DNA of 64,000 nt from a virus. The translations under genes were made by a program, and so were the position numbers. The notes beneath the pieces are model-generated. The model ran no database searches. It saw only the letters and a list, made by a program, of their open reading frames with translations, and was not told the origin of the DNA. This document shows positions 28,001 to 38,300 of the stretch, piece after piece (within the stretch, counting starts at the first letter, position 1; every line of letters begins with the position of its first letter). The stretch covers positions 17,074 to 81,073 of the IMG/VR virus record IMGVR_UViG_3300010885_003070, one strand, 5' to 3'.

Positions 28001-28442
28001 TTCCTGAAGCATATACGGCGTTGACGGTATCATATGCCGTGTTGAGCGCAACATAACTCGCATTAGCCATAACGTAGTTAGCATTTACAGTAGAGTAAAC
28101 TACATTTTGAACTTGCCAATTGGAATTAGATGAAGCATAGACAGCATTGACAGTACCATAAGCAGCATTCAAGCAAACATAGGCAGCATTGCCCATTGTA
28201 TAGCTGACATTAACTGTGCTATAGATTAGATTTTGAACAACCCAATTAGAATTAGATGAAGCGTAGGCATAGTTTGCTACGTTAGCAGCACCGTTGGCAT
28301 GGTACCAAATTGGAGGAAGATCAGTGATAAGAGCCGCACCGGCCATTGAGCCGCCACCGCCAGTTGTTAATGTAATTCTATTCTTAGGTGTGGTTGTGAC
28401 ATTTAGCTTGTCACCACCGCCGGTTGTGATCTTGATTGACAT
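22041..28442 (-). CDS. Giant repeat tail fibre (2133 residues)
   Basis: The longest gene in the window. After a Gly-rich start (MSIKITTGGGDKLNV) residues ~55-480 and ~570-900 are tandem units of about 21 residues of the form YASSNSNWxVQNxxYxxxN, often paired into ~42-residue super-repeats with YVMANAxYxxLNAAYDTVN. Single-copy blocks interrupt them: GNLTISGAVTYANTRQLQVG (present twice), LAANNDQGDVLDIGFIGNYS (shared with 2304-3881), and three or more GxLWWNxxxGRLxxYYxDxx units towards the C-terminus. The protein is probably the long shaft of a side-tail fibre, analogous to T4 gp34/gp37 (inference). No enzymatic motif seen. Confidence 0.85.
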   Translation of the reverse strand: MSIKITTGGGDKLNVTTTPKNRITLTTGGGGSMAGAALITDLPPIWYHANGAANVANYAYASSNSNWVVQNLIYSTVNVSYTMGNAAYVCLNAAYGTVNAVYASSNSNWQVQNVVYSTVNANYVMANASYVALNTAYDTVNAVYASGNSNWVVQNALYTLANTIYDSSVSNWTVQNAIYSTANAAYVMGNAAYATINANYASSNSNWVVQNALYSTTNSNYVMGNAAYATINAVYASSNSNWTVQNAVFGLANTIYASSNSNWTVQNALFTLANTIYASSNSNWTVQNLVYATVNANYVMANAGYTTLNAAYDTVNAVYASSNSNWTVQNLVYATVNANYVMGNASYEALNAAYDTVNATYASSNSNWVVQNALYDLTNTVYASSNSNWVVQNAVYDLTNTIYASSNSNWVVQNLVYATVNAAYTLANAAYSNANSLAIAANAWSNHVGLSANSYAGFMANSSNIYTEATYVKLIAPSQLIDGDIGITGNLTISGAVTYANTRQLQVGDNIITLNADLPMDVMAIDNAGLEVNRGNHNSNAALLWMEVDGKWAITGNVSQTINTFISSNTDLGKVLDTVNANYASANSNWTVQNLVYATVNANYVMSNAAYVALNSAYDTVNANYASSNSNWVVQNLVYATVNASYVMGNASYEALNAAYGTVNAVYASSNSNWTVQNLVYATVNANYVMANAGYNTLNAAYDTVNVTYASANSNWQVQNAIYDLTNTVYASSNSNWVVQNAVYDLANTIYASSNSNWTVQNLVYATVNANYVMANANYDLTNAAYASGNSNWQVQNALYDLTNTVYASSNSNWVVQNAIYDLTNTVYASSNSNWTVQNLVYATVNASYTLANAAYANANAVSIGANTWANTVGLSANSYAGFMVNSSNSYADATYLKLTSPSQTITGDLSITGNVFLLGNATSIAANNVVINDPVIYLAANNDQGDVLDIGFIGNYSNGTANLHTGLYRDHANKQYYLFVEHAGPDPSTTNELIPYANGMINAVLNTDLITSNIYLGGANAIHTITGAFDKANAAYNNANVGFAAANAYSNATGTAGNNYASILAANNAVGANNWANTVGIAGNNYTDHVGLSVNIYTSILAANNAVGANAWANTVGTAGNNYTDHVTLSGNTYASILAANNAIGANNWANTVGTAGNNYTNYVGASANSYATATYATLSNVAQVYQTTNISFDTANAAYAAANNVAPQVTPSYNTANNAYLTANAAFGHSNLTYDAVNSVFTVANAAYNSANVGLASANAWTNTVGASANSYALTTATNIGTAGNNYTNYVGASANAFADATYYKKTGGLISGDVGITGNLTISGTTTYANTQQLQIGDNILTLNADLPMSVMPIDNAGLEVNRGNLSSNAALLWIETAGQWSISGNIAQTVTTYIASNTLVEQYASAGNAYTQQVGAAGNNYTNYVGASVNAYATATYATQSNVAIIYNTSNVAFDTANAAYASANNVAPQVEPAFRTANNAYLTANAAFAKANVGGANVASTPPTSPTNGQLWWDTVTGRLFIYYNDGNTSQWVETTPTPEIDTGYYHLTNVAFNTVNVAYASINSNWTVTNTVYDVANAAFASANNVAPQIAPSYTTANLAFFNSNAAFRHANAAFDSANNVAPQVTPSYNTANNAYNTANAAFDKANNALANTTGVTFAGNLKFSGSATANNGFFSLHDYRGSFSDGIVVDYVNGRGRISVGANDAMTFYNGGVGTIPILTLSQYGFIGIGNTNPTYPVTISGNGAPITTLAGAIFSAESSENGPVQLNIRNAGTSPASSGDLVVTADDGNDVSNFINFGINGSNYAQPGWTINGARDGYLYTSNSNLAIGTANSTALKSLSFFVGGTLAGNEVLRIQDSASGANIGVGRTDPNYKLDIVGTVNASNILINGVPIGTASVKVQNTAPILPAGGNLWWDNDSGKLYIYYIDQDSAQWVEAAPEAPGIDLSILIPTNQLANAAYNTANAAFDKANNSGANVGQTAPTVDLTVGKLWWNSDLGKMFVYYTDPANTSSWVEISPSVSSIEGAIVTGYINPVYDVANAAFDATNNKVQISSIAPVNPTAGTLWWNKDYGRLLVYYTDVDSSQWVDTSPSYDTSPIYNTANAAYDKANSGSSLSLAYAVALGM
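25880..28290 (-). repeat. Coding tandem repeats YASSNSNWxVQN within the giant fibre
   Basis: About 63-nt units encode the fibre shaft. Protein sequence is strongly conserved between units, while the DNA alternates synonymous codons for the SNSNW core. The units are in frame and uninterrupted, so this is protein repeat architecture and not a non-coding array. Boundaries are approximate; a second tract continues at about 25,900-26,720 after the single-copy block near 26,740-27,060. Confidence 0.75.
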
Positions 28443-28445
28443 GCG

Positions 28446-28787
28446 CTACCTGGTAATAGAGGGTGCTACAAATATCACACCTTCAATTAATCTAGATGTT
28501 GTCGATGATAGTGTATCACGAACTTTTACATCAAAAAGATATGAACCTGATCGTAGGTTAGCCGTTTGACCAGCAGTCATTGTGATAAGAAATTCACCGT
28601 TTGATGCGTCATAGACAGTGCAGGTAAGATTTGCTGACGTATTAGGTGACAGCAATGATCTTCTAAGGGAACTGGTTACTACATAACCATAGACGTTTTG
28701 AGGAAGATTTGTGTTATCATCATTTAGATTGACTGTGGTAGAAAAGTCGCTTCCTTGATCTATGTAAAGTTCTACATATTCTGCCAT
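28446..28787 (-). CDS. Small virion protein, BppU-N/fibre-attachment-like
   Basis: 113 residues, beta-rich: YVELYIDQGSDFSTTVNL opens like a family of phage proteins whose N-terminus reads QGxDFxxTxxL and which hold fibres or upper baseplate parts (compare BppU N-terminal domains). It ends 4 nt before the giant fibre gene and is preceded by a late-promoter match. That position, first in the fibre operon, suits a connector or base protein (inference). Confidence 0.55.
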   Translation of the reverse strand: MAEYVELYIDQGSDFSTTVNLNDDNTNLPQNVYGYVVTSSLRRSLLSPNTSANLTCTVYDASNGEFLITMTAGQTANLRSGSYLFDVKVRDTLSSTTSRLIEGVIFVAPSITR

Positions 28788-28812
28788 TGGGTCTCTTTCT
28801 TATAGTTCCTAC

Positions 28813-28820
28813 TATTTATA
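28813..28820 (-). promoter_or_regulatory. T4-type late promoter TATAAATA
   Basis: Minus-strand TATAAATAG, with another ATAAATA overlapping just upstream, in the 90-nt spacer before the ATG at 28787. The 26-nt distance leaves a normal leader. This is the best placed late promoter for the fibre module. The remainder of the spacer holds a GTCCTAGGAC palindrome of unknown meaning. Confidence 0.6.
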
Positions 28821-28877
28821 TTTATCTGTCCTAGGACCCAATGACTATATGTTTATCACTCCCAGAAAGAATAGGTA

Positions 28878-29405
28878 TTAGCTTTCGGCGATCTTTTTAA
28901 TCTCTTCTAAAGTATCATAGAATCCTTTTATAGAATGAGGATCTTCAGCAGCTATGACTTTCAATGAATCCAACAGATTAGTGACAGTAGCATATGCATT
29001 CTCGACGCTACGCTCATCTCTTTCTTGTTTGACAATAATCTGTCTCATTTCTTTCAATTCATCCAAGGTGACTGATTTACTTTCACCTGTTAGATTTCTA
29101 ATATCCATCATCTTAGTATCAACACCAGGATCTTTGATATCTTCCTGCAACTTCAACCAATCGACAGGAGCATTCATCAAAATGCGCTTTTCAATTTCCT
29201 CGTTGCTTGGAGCAGGTGTATCAAAAATACTCATCATAACATCTGTTCTTGTAGATACTGGATATCCATCAGCGTTTAGTATCACTGATCCGTCGGGATT
29301 GAGTGAATTAGCAAGATCGGTTTCAGTTACTTTGTCGGTAAAGTAACGAACGACTATTCCATGTGCCGCTGGATCAACCTTGATTATTCGGTAATGAATG
29401 TTCAT
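28878..29405 (-). CDS. Fibre-region protein of unknown function
   Basis: 175 residues. HYRIIKVDPAAHGIVVRYFT at the N-terminus is a motif I recall from uncharacterised proteins beside phage fibre genes. The centre mentions a short beta section (DGSVILNADGYPVST). The C-terminal ~100 residues are charged and helical (LDELKEMRQIIVKQERDERS), possibly coiled coil. No signal peptide. A chaperone or minor virion role fits the location. Confidence 0.6.
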   Translation of the reverse strand: MNIHYRIIKVDPAAHGIVVRYFTDKVTETDLANSLNPDGSVILNADGYPVSTRTDVMMSIFDTPAPSNEEIEKRILMNAPVDWLKLQEDIKDPGVDTKMMDIRNLTGESKSVTLDELKEMRQIIVKQERDERSVENAYATVTNLLDSLKVIAAEDPHSIKGFYDTLEEIKKIAES

Positions 29406-29415
29406 TTCTTTCCTC

Positions 29416-30540
<1,125 letters not shown>

Positions 30541-30543
30541 TAA

Positions 30544-31386
30544 TTACCTCACGTCAGGTAGATAAGAACCGTATAGATTTGTTCCATCACAGACGAATGA
30601 GAATAGATCACGACGATTAGCAGTTGTAGTCAATACTGGCGCAACACCAGCAGGCCACTTGAATACTGAATTCCATGTAACGGTTCTGTTACCAGAGCCA
30701 TCTTGTATAATATGAAGAATGTATGAACCGATCTTTAGATTTGTTGGGGCAGCGATTGCTCTATTGCCACCAAGTGTGACTGTAGCAACTGAACCGAGAG
30801 ATGTGTCCCAGTTGATTGTAGCACCATCTGTCAATATTTGATTAGCAATATTGGCATTGATTGTGACTGTTCCTGTGAATGTAGGACTGATCTTAGGAGC
30901 ATATGTGATATTAGCAAAGCTGTTAGCTGATGTTCCAACGTAATTTGTATAGCTGTTACCAGCGGCTCCAACGTTATTAGCCCAACCTGTTGCTGTTACA
31001 CCTGTAGAGAATGCTAGAGTGTTTGCCCATGCGTTAGCGCCGACAGCATTGTTAGCAGCTAGAATGGAAGCATAGTTGTTAGCAGCGGTAACAGAGAATT
31101 GAGCATTGCTATTAGCTGCCGCAGCATATGAAATAGCAAGTCCTTGTAATGTGTTAGCTGTAAATGCGGAAGCAACATTTGCTGTTGCGGAATCATTCAA
31201 TGAGGTTGATGTAATGATATTGACGTATAGATTACTTGATCCAGAGATACTTGTAGGAATAGATACGGTATTGGCATTAGTGGTGTTACAATAAACTAGC
31301 TTACCATTAAGAACAGTAATTATCTGGTTAGTTGTTGTTCGCCAGTAATCAAATGTATCTGTGAGTGCGACGTTTGCTATTGCCAT
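30544..31386 (-). CDS. Tail fibre protein
   Basis: 280 residues. N-terminus VALTDTFDYWRTTTNQIITV is a widespread fibre anchor (compare LxxSDTFxxWRxxTN). Two ASILAANNAVGANAWANT-type repeats are shared with the giant fibre. The C-terminal ~85 residues (VTLGGNRAIAAPTNLKIGSY, DGSGNRTVTWNSVFKW, RRDLFSFVCDGTNLYGSYL) form a common phage fibre end domain. Confidence 0.8.
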   Translation of the reverse strand: MAIANVALTDTFDYWRTTTNQIITVLNGKLVYCNTTNANTVSIPTSISGSSNLYVNIITSTSLNDSATANVASAFTANTLQGLAISYAAAANSNAQFSVTAANNYASILAANNAVGANAWANTLAFSTGVTATGWANNVGAAGNSYTNYVGTSANSFANITYAPKISPTFTGTVTINANIANQILTDGATINWDTSLGSVATVTLGGNRAIAAPTNLKIGSYILHIIQDGSGNRTVTWNSVFKWPAGVAPVLTTTANRRDLFSFVCDGTNLYGSYLPDVR

Positions 31387-31387
31387 T

Positions 31388-31615
31388 TTATCTTCTCGCT
31401 AGTCCTTTTAGTAAGTCTTTGATCTCGTTGATATCGGTTCGTAACTCGTCAATTTGATTTTGTATTCTGTCAACCGCTTGTTCTCTTCTTTTACGTTTCT
31501 TATAAGCGGCTAATGCTTCATTATCCTTATTTATAAGAAATCCCTCAGCGGTTCTATAGATACCTGGCTTGTCGGTTCTTCTATCGGGTCCTAATGTCTC
31601 TGTCACTTCCTGCAT
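31388..31615 (-). CDS. Small coiled-coil protein, unknown
   Basis: 75 residues: a short N-terminal part (DRRTDKPGIYRTAEGFLINK) and a charged C-terminal coiled coil (VDRIQNQIDELRTDINEIKD). The first 35 nt overlap the end of the beta-helix gene in another frame. The intact frame, one-base spacing to the next gene and coiled-coil composition support a real protein. Similar small proteins flank fibre genes in other phages. Function unknown. Confidence 0.55.
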   Translation of the reverse strand: MQEVTETLGPDRRTDKPGIYRTAEGFLINKDNEALAAYKKRKRREQAVDRIQNQIDELRTDINEIKDLLKGLARR

Positions 31616-32372
31616 TTCTTTCTGTTATGAGATTGAGAATAACGTTTCTTTCTGTCTCAGGTGTCAATTCCGATTCGATATCGGTACAGCCGTGAACCTC
31701 TATCAACTTATCAACTATACTTAGCCACAACTCTGCTTGCTCTTTATCGTAACCAACCATTGTAATAATTCGTCTACCGAGCTTCTTTAGTATGGTTGGC
31801 GGAACAACGGTACAGCCAAGCAATACGTGATGATCAGTGAGGGTCACAGGATAATCAAAGCCTAATCCTAAAAGCGGTTTCTTCGTTACAATAGTATGAC
31901 CGTATAGCTTGATACATTCATATACTATTCCATTGCGATAAACTTTGCTATTATCATACACCTCAGCATTGTTACAAATAATAGCATTATCATAGATTTC
32001 CGCATTTTCATAGACTTGTGCGTTATCCATAACTCTAGCGTTACCAAACACTTTACTGAAACCACTTACTCTAGCGTTGTCTCTAATAGATGCGTGATCA
32101 AATATCATAGCATCACCATAGACTTTGGCACGATTGGTTACAGAAGCATTTCCAAATACACTAGCACCATCGTTGATGATAGCAGCATCAGTAACAAAGG
32201 CATTCTCAAAAACTCTGGCATATGGACCAACAAAGCAGGTATCATCTACCTTTGCTGTGTTTGCTACCCAGCCACCTCCACGTGGGTGTTGGTGTGCTGG
32301 TACTGGTCCATTGCCAAAATCGTATTCGTGTATTTCTCTAAAATCATTCTGTAGATCAAATTCAATTTCCAT
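31581..32372 (-). CDS. Left-handed beta-helix (hexapeptide-repeat-like) protein
   Basis: 263 residues. HQHPRGGGWVANTAKVDDT starts a run of about 17 imperfect hexapeptides ([V/I]-x-x-N/D-A-x), for example ARVFENAFVTDAAI, ASVFGNASVTNRAK and ARVMDNAQVYENAE. This pattern builds a left-handed parallel beta-helix. Acyltransferases use the same fold, but no acyltransferase active-site His or CoA-binding loop stands out, so a structural or surface role is as likely. The C-terminal ~80 residues are alpha-helical. Located between the DUF4815 giant and the fibres. Confidence 0.65.
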   Translation of the reverse strand: MEIEFDLQNDFREIHEYDFGNGPVPAHQHPRGGGWVANTAKVDDTCFVGPYARVFENAFVTDAAIINDGASVFGNASVTNRAKVYGDAMIFDHASIRDNARVSGFSKVFGNARVMDNAQVYENAEIYDNAIICNNAEVYDNSKVYRNGIVYECIKLYGHTIVTKKPLLGLGFDYPVTLTDHHVLLGCTVVPPTILKKLGRRIITMVGYDKEQAELWLSIVDKLIEVHGCTDIESELTPETERNVILNLITERNAGSDRDIRTR

Positions 32373-32380
32373 TCATCACC

Positions 32381-35300
32381 TTATATCTGTAGTGCGATTG
32401 TTCTCAAATCACCAACACGTGGATAGACAGCGGTATTGTTTAGTGTATTGACAAGACCAATCTTGATAGCGAAATACTTGTAGCCAGTGAATGTGATACC
32501 AGCAGCATTAGTATATCGAACTTCGCCATTAGGACCTGTCAAGTTAGCTGTAGCAAATCCATATGTGTATTCTTTGTAGTCGTTTCTGTTTGCTAGTGAA
32601 GAATACTCATCGGCTGATGATCTTGACATTTCAATCCATGGTGCGTTATCAAACAATGTTGAGTCTTCACGATGAAGTATCTTGATCCAAACTTTAACGT
32701 CTGTATTAGGTGGACGATAAGCAGTTAGAACAACTTGAATGTCCTCTGCGTCTTGTCCCTCTGCTAGAGTTACAGTCTTGGAGATGTATCTATTTATTAG
32801 CTCACCACCAGAGGCAGCAGTTTCGCCACCAGAGTTAGCACTAATAATGTTATCTAGGTAGATTGAATGTGTTCTGCCCATATCAAGAACAGGAGAAACG
32901 CCAATCTTACCAGTTAGGAATGTTGCTCTAACTTGATTAGAACGAGCACCGCCTAGAGCCGATGTTTCATTGCTCTTTGAGTGTAGTGCTTGCTCGGCAT
33001 CGTAGTAATATGTTTCTGATGGTTGAACGGAAACATAAGAACCTTCTACACTTGTATTTGAGTAAGAACGCATAGCAAACTTTAGATCGGTATCTTTGAA
33101 GTTCATTGTCGCAGGCTCAAATGAGATTGCGGAATATCTGTAGTTTCTTATCTGACCAATTACACCGTTGTAATCTGGTGCGGCGACACTAAAGATATAG
33201 TCATTAGCTGAGAAGTTACCATCAGAGTTTGTTAGCTGTGCTATGCTGTATGTGATGGCTGAGTTTGTTGTCGGACCATCAACATAGTAGTTTAGAACAC
33301 CACGACCGTATGAAACAGAGGTAACGTTTGCTGAAATGCCACGATAGACATTGTTAGCAGCAAAGACGTTGATTGTTTCACCAACAGTATATCCAGTGTT
33401 AGACATTGAATATGTTGAACCGTTGATAGCAGATACGGAAGAGTTAGCTAATGATGTAACACCCTTTAGAATATCTGTTGTCTGAATTGTTCCGTTAGAT
33501 GAAAGAACTAGTTTAGAACCAGTGGTGAATACATCACCTTGTCTTGGTTTCAAGCTCTTTGATCTACTCTTGAGTATTAGATTTTCAACTGGCTTATTAC
33601 CAAGAATAGCTTCGCCTTCTGTATTAGTAACGAAGTTTGCTCTGTAGAACTTACAGGTCAAGTCAACGTCAGCAATAATATCCCAGTTGATGTTATTGTT
33701 TGTCTGATAGAATGCCCCAGTGTTACGACGGTTGTTATACTGTCCTTTGCCGTTGAGATCATCTTGACCCAACTTAGCAGTCCAGAAGTATGTATCTGGG
33801 TTACTATCAATAGGATGTATGATAAACGCATACATTGTATTGTGATACAAGAAGAGTGGTGCTTTGAACTTGACGTTTAGAGCATTTGTCTTACCATCTG
33901 TGGATATCGGAATATCATCAACATTCTCATACCATACTTCGGAGAATGGAACTTGATTTCTTGTAATAGTTCCACCAGCAGACATTTCACGAATTTCAAA
34001 CCAGATACCTTTATCTCTGATACGAGAAATAAAGAGATCAACACTTGTTAGGAACATACCCTCTTCACCATTTGGCGCCTGAGCCAAGAATGAGTAAGCG
34101 GAACAATGCTTACCTCTTGGTGGAGGTGGAGGTGGAGCAGCAATGTCTTGGAAGGCACTGTCACTATATGTTTCTTCAAGTTCTTTGTCGTAATAATCAA
34201 CGTGTCTTGAAGAGTAAATTGTTCTTTGTTTTGTTACTGCGGTACCAGAAGCATAGAAGAATGCTCTACCACCAGTTGATAGATCGTCACTTGCTCCGAG
34301 TGGTGAAACAGACGCTTCATTTACAGGAATAAATGTATCAGCAACTACAAGCGCACGGCTACCACAACGGAATCTCTTCTCATTAGGTAGACGCATTTGG
34401 AAGTATAGTGTACCATTAGCATCAGTAACAAGTTCTGAGCCTTCCGCCGGACCACCCTGGATCAACAAATCTTCGGCTGGTGAATTTTCAACACCATCAG
34501 TAATAGCTGTATATTGTGTGTTGGAGATTGGACGTGTATATGATGCCATTGGCTCGTTATCAAAGAATGTCCAAACTCTTGTGAATGGCTTCATTGAGGT
34601 ACAAGCAACAGTGATTACCTGAGGACGAATATAAGGAATTGATTCAGTATTGATAATCTTATATCCGCTTTCCGCTGTCTGAGTAACATCAGAAACCCAA
34701 TGCTCTGTACCGGTACGAACATTGTTGTAAACTGTCTCAACAGAAACACCACGACCGTTACCTGGTGGATTTAGTGAGTTAGCAACATCTCTTGCTTCAT
34801 CGTATGTTCTATAGAGATTGCCATAGTTATACGCATTTCTATTTGAGCCGTTGCCTGTATAGACACGATAACCAACAACATACTTTTTCCAAGCATTCCA
34901 TTCGGTGCTTGTCAATACTGACTGATTGGTTAGAACGTTTGTCTGTGTCCATGTGCCAAGATTAATTTGTTCGTCAGGAGCGGTAGAAACGTCAACCCAA
35001 ACGTCTTGCTCAGGGAACAATCTAACCTGACCAACGAACAACCAGTCACGGCGTTCGATGTTTCTGTCAGATGTAACCCATGACTGATTCCACAATAATT
35101 CTTCTGAATAGTTTAGTGTAACAAGATCATCATTCTTTACAACGTTTGTTCCACTAACATAATCATAACCAAATGAGTCCATGGTGTATAGTGGACGAAG
35201 AACTTTTTCATCAGGATCGACACAGATATGATGATCGTTGTTGTATGTTGCTGCTAATGACTGATCACGGAATGAATCGGTAAAGATACCATTCTTGAAA

Positions 35301-38300
35301 CGATCAAGACCATCACCATCTAAGATGAGTAGATCAGAAGCAGCCTTTTCTAGAACGGACAATGCTGTGTAGTATTCTAGATTGACGATACGCTGTTTCA
35401 ATGTACCAATGTCACGCATAGTAAATCTAGCGTTTGACATCTTCTTAGTGGATGTTGCTAGATCATAGCGATTGATTGATGAAGCATAAGCTGGTGACAA
35501 TGATGGATATGGCACAATGTTGAGAACAGCAATAGTCATTGTACCAGGAATTGCTTCTGGTGTGATTGGGAAATTGCTTGGTATGCCAGTGATGACTTGG
35601 AATCTCTTATCCTTATCTACAACAAGCAAGTCCTTACGACCCATGTATGTTGTATAGTCATATATAATCTGACTTGATGAAGCAGGTATTCTCAAACCAT
35701 TTGTTGAGTTCTGATAAGCAAATGACCTAGCTGGATTCTCTGTTGCCGTCGCAGGTGTTGTACCTGTAGGACTTGTGCCATCGGCAGAGTTTGTCTTTAC
35801 TGGTCTAAAGTCAAGATAGTTTCTGAGATTATACTCTTTACCATTTACTGGTGACTTGTAGATAGAAACATTTTCTGTTCTGATATCTACTGAGGAATCA
35901 TATAGAGCATCATTATCCTCAATTGGATAGGAGTCAATTGAGAAGTAACCAGCACGGGATGTAAAGTTTGGCTCAAAGTAATCTAGTTCAACTAGAAGAC
36001 GATCAGTAGCAGATAGACCAATACCAGTTGGTGTAATTGTGCCATGATCATAGTAACTATCACGTTGACCGTTATCAAACTTGAACAATGTTGTAACATC
36101 TGTGCCAGCAGTATTAGATGTTGGATATGTTCCTCCTGTACCAAGTCTAATGCTCTTAACTTGATAAACATCAGAGAAGCCTAGATCGTATGGACCAGTT
36201 GTTCCTCTTGCGTTCGTGTTACAATTAATTCTAACGTAACGGCTTGCTCTCTTGAGCTTTTCAATTTCCTTAGCCGCTGTTCTAGCTAACTTATATGTCA
36301 ATGTAGCATTTAATGTAGTCGGAAATGTTTCTTTAAGATCAAAAGTCAATGATGTTGGTGTTGCCACTACTGTTCTAGATACACCTGCGGCTGAACCTTT
36401 ACCAGTAAGATCAATAATATCACCAGTTTTATATGCTTTAAAGAATGTGTTACCTGATAGACCGGTAGGTAATCCACCAACAACTGTCAAGCTGGTATCG
36501 TTAGTGATTGCTGAAATGTAATATGTTCTTGTGTTGCCGACAAATTCAATTTTGTCACCAACGTTTAATCTTGTGAAAGCTGTACCTACACCGCTGAGTG
36601 CGGATGTTCCACCAGTACCATTAACAGTACCTGTCATTGTAATATTAGCTGAGGTGTCTAGTGTTAATCTTAGTTCGGATTCTTGTGCGGCAGAAAGTGT
36701 CGTTGAACCATATGGGAATGTTTCACCAGTGCCAGCAATAGAGTATGTGAATGTGCCATTAGCAGCAATTGGTGAGATACTGTCTGTTTTGTTGAAATAG
36801 AATGTTGTAGCATTGATTGTTGGATTATCAATATCTCTTACACTCTTAACATATTCATCACCAACATAGTATAGTAACTGTGAATTAGGCACTTCGTAAA
36901 GAACGGCTGCGCCGGCATCCAATACAATATCAGCATAACCATCAGAAGCAGAACCATCGTAATAAACGCTTCTTACGTTAGCAAAGCTGTTGCTACCGAG
37001 CATATTGACATCCATTAGATAGATGTTATATCTGGCATCATATCCTGGTGTACCTGTTGAGTATTCAAATGATGCTACGTTAGCTGTACCGATAACTCTA
37101 CCTGATGGTGATGTAGCACCTGACCATAGATTGTTACTAATACGGCGTTGAGGTGTATCGTAAAGAGAAACTGCTGTTGCTTTGTCTAATACCCATGAAC
37201 CTACGGTGCTATTAGCAGTAACATATGAACCTAGTGTAGCGGAAGCAATTTGCTCTCTAAACTGTGAAGTGGCTAGACCTTTTTCAATCTGTAGTTCGGC
37301 TGTATCAAGATTGTTGATCTCATAACCTTGAACATAACCAAGACCAGACGAAACGCCGACGAACAATAGACTATTGTTACCGTTGGCATAACGACCAAAG
37401 TTTGAACCTGTGTCATCATGTTCTCTAATCTGAACATCCATACCACGAACAACATAATCGCCAGACTGATCAAAAAGACGTTTAGCCATCTCATCTTGAA
37501 TGATGTTATACTGTGATCTCTCAAAGTATGACTTAACCACACCATTCTCAATACTAAACAATTCCACAAAATCAGGAGCACCGATTGGATCATCATATGG
37601 TCTGACAGTTAGAGTTGGTGTTAGCTTTAGACGATCTGCGCCAGGTGCGGCATAGTTAGATGCTTCTAGTGCTGGATCTAGTAATGATGTATCCTGTGAA
37701 GCATTGATAATGTCTTCTGTTACGAAGAAACCAACCTTACATGACGGATTTGGATTATATCTATCGAGAATGACTGACTGTGTTTCAAAAGAGATAAAGT
37801 GGTTCTTAGCAAAGAATACACCTTCATCAATCTTAAATCTTGAACCGAAGCCGACGTTAGCAACTGGATCTGTATTGAGAACAACAAGTGTCTTTGTTAC
37901 ACCACCAACGTTTGCTGATAGTGTTTCACCAGCAGTAAAGATTTTCTGAATGTTGTTTGAACTTGATGTTGTCTTATACTTAACGTATAGTGTCTTTGTA
38001 TTTGAGTTTGACTGTGTACCTGATACAACATCAACAACCGCTGCGGTAATGTTTGATGTAGCACCTAGAACGTCAACGCCAACGAAGTCACTGATGGTAA
38101 CGTCATTGTTTGATGCGTCATAATCTTTAATCTTAACGTAACGAATACCTGAACCTGTATTAGCACCACCGTGTGTTTCTAGTGTGAAGCCACCAGGAAT
38201 AACAATAGAGCCTTCTTTGAATACATGCTTGCCGAAACGATTAATCTGTTCTTGAAGGGATGACTGGATCTGTGTTAGTTCACGGGCTTGGACTGCGTAG

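Noticed and set aside
22041-28442. Regular ~63-nt periodicity suggesting a CRISPR or satellite array
   Set aside because: Units are in frame in one long gene, vary at synonymous sites, and have no spacer/repeat alternation.
28827-28840. GTCCTAGGAC palindrome as terminator
   Set aside because: The palindrome has no loop and no T-run on either strand.
31528-31535. TATAAATA on the minus strand inside the 75-aa gene
   Set aside because: Exact match but in the middle of a coding region about 140 nt from the next start; no supporting context.
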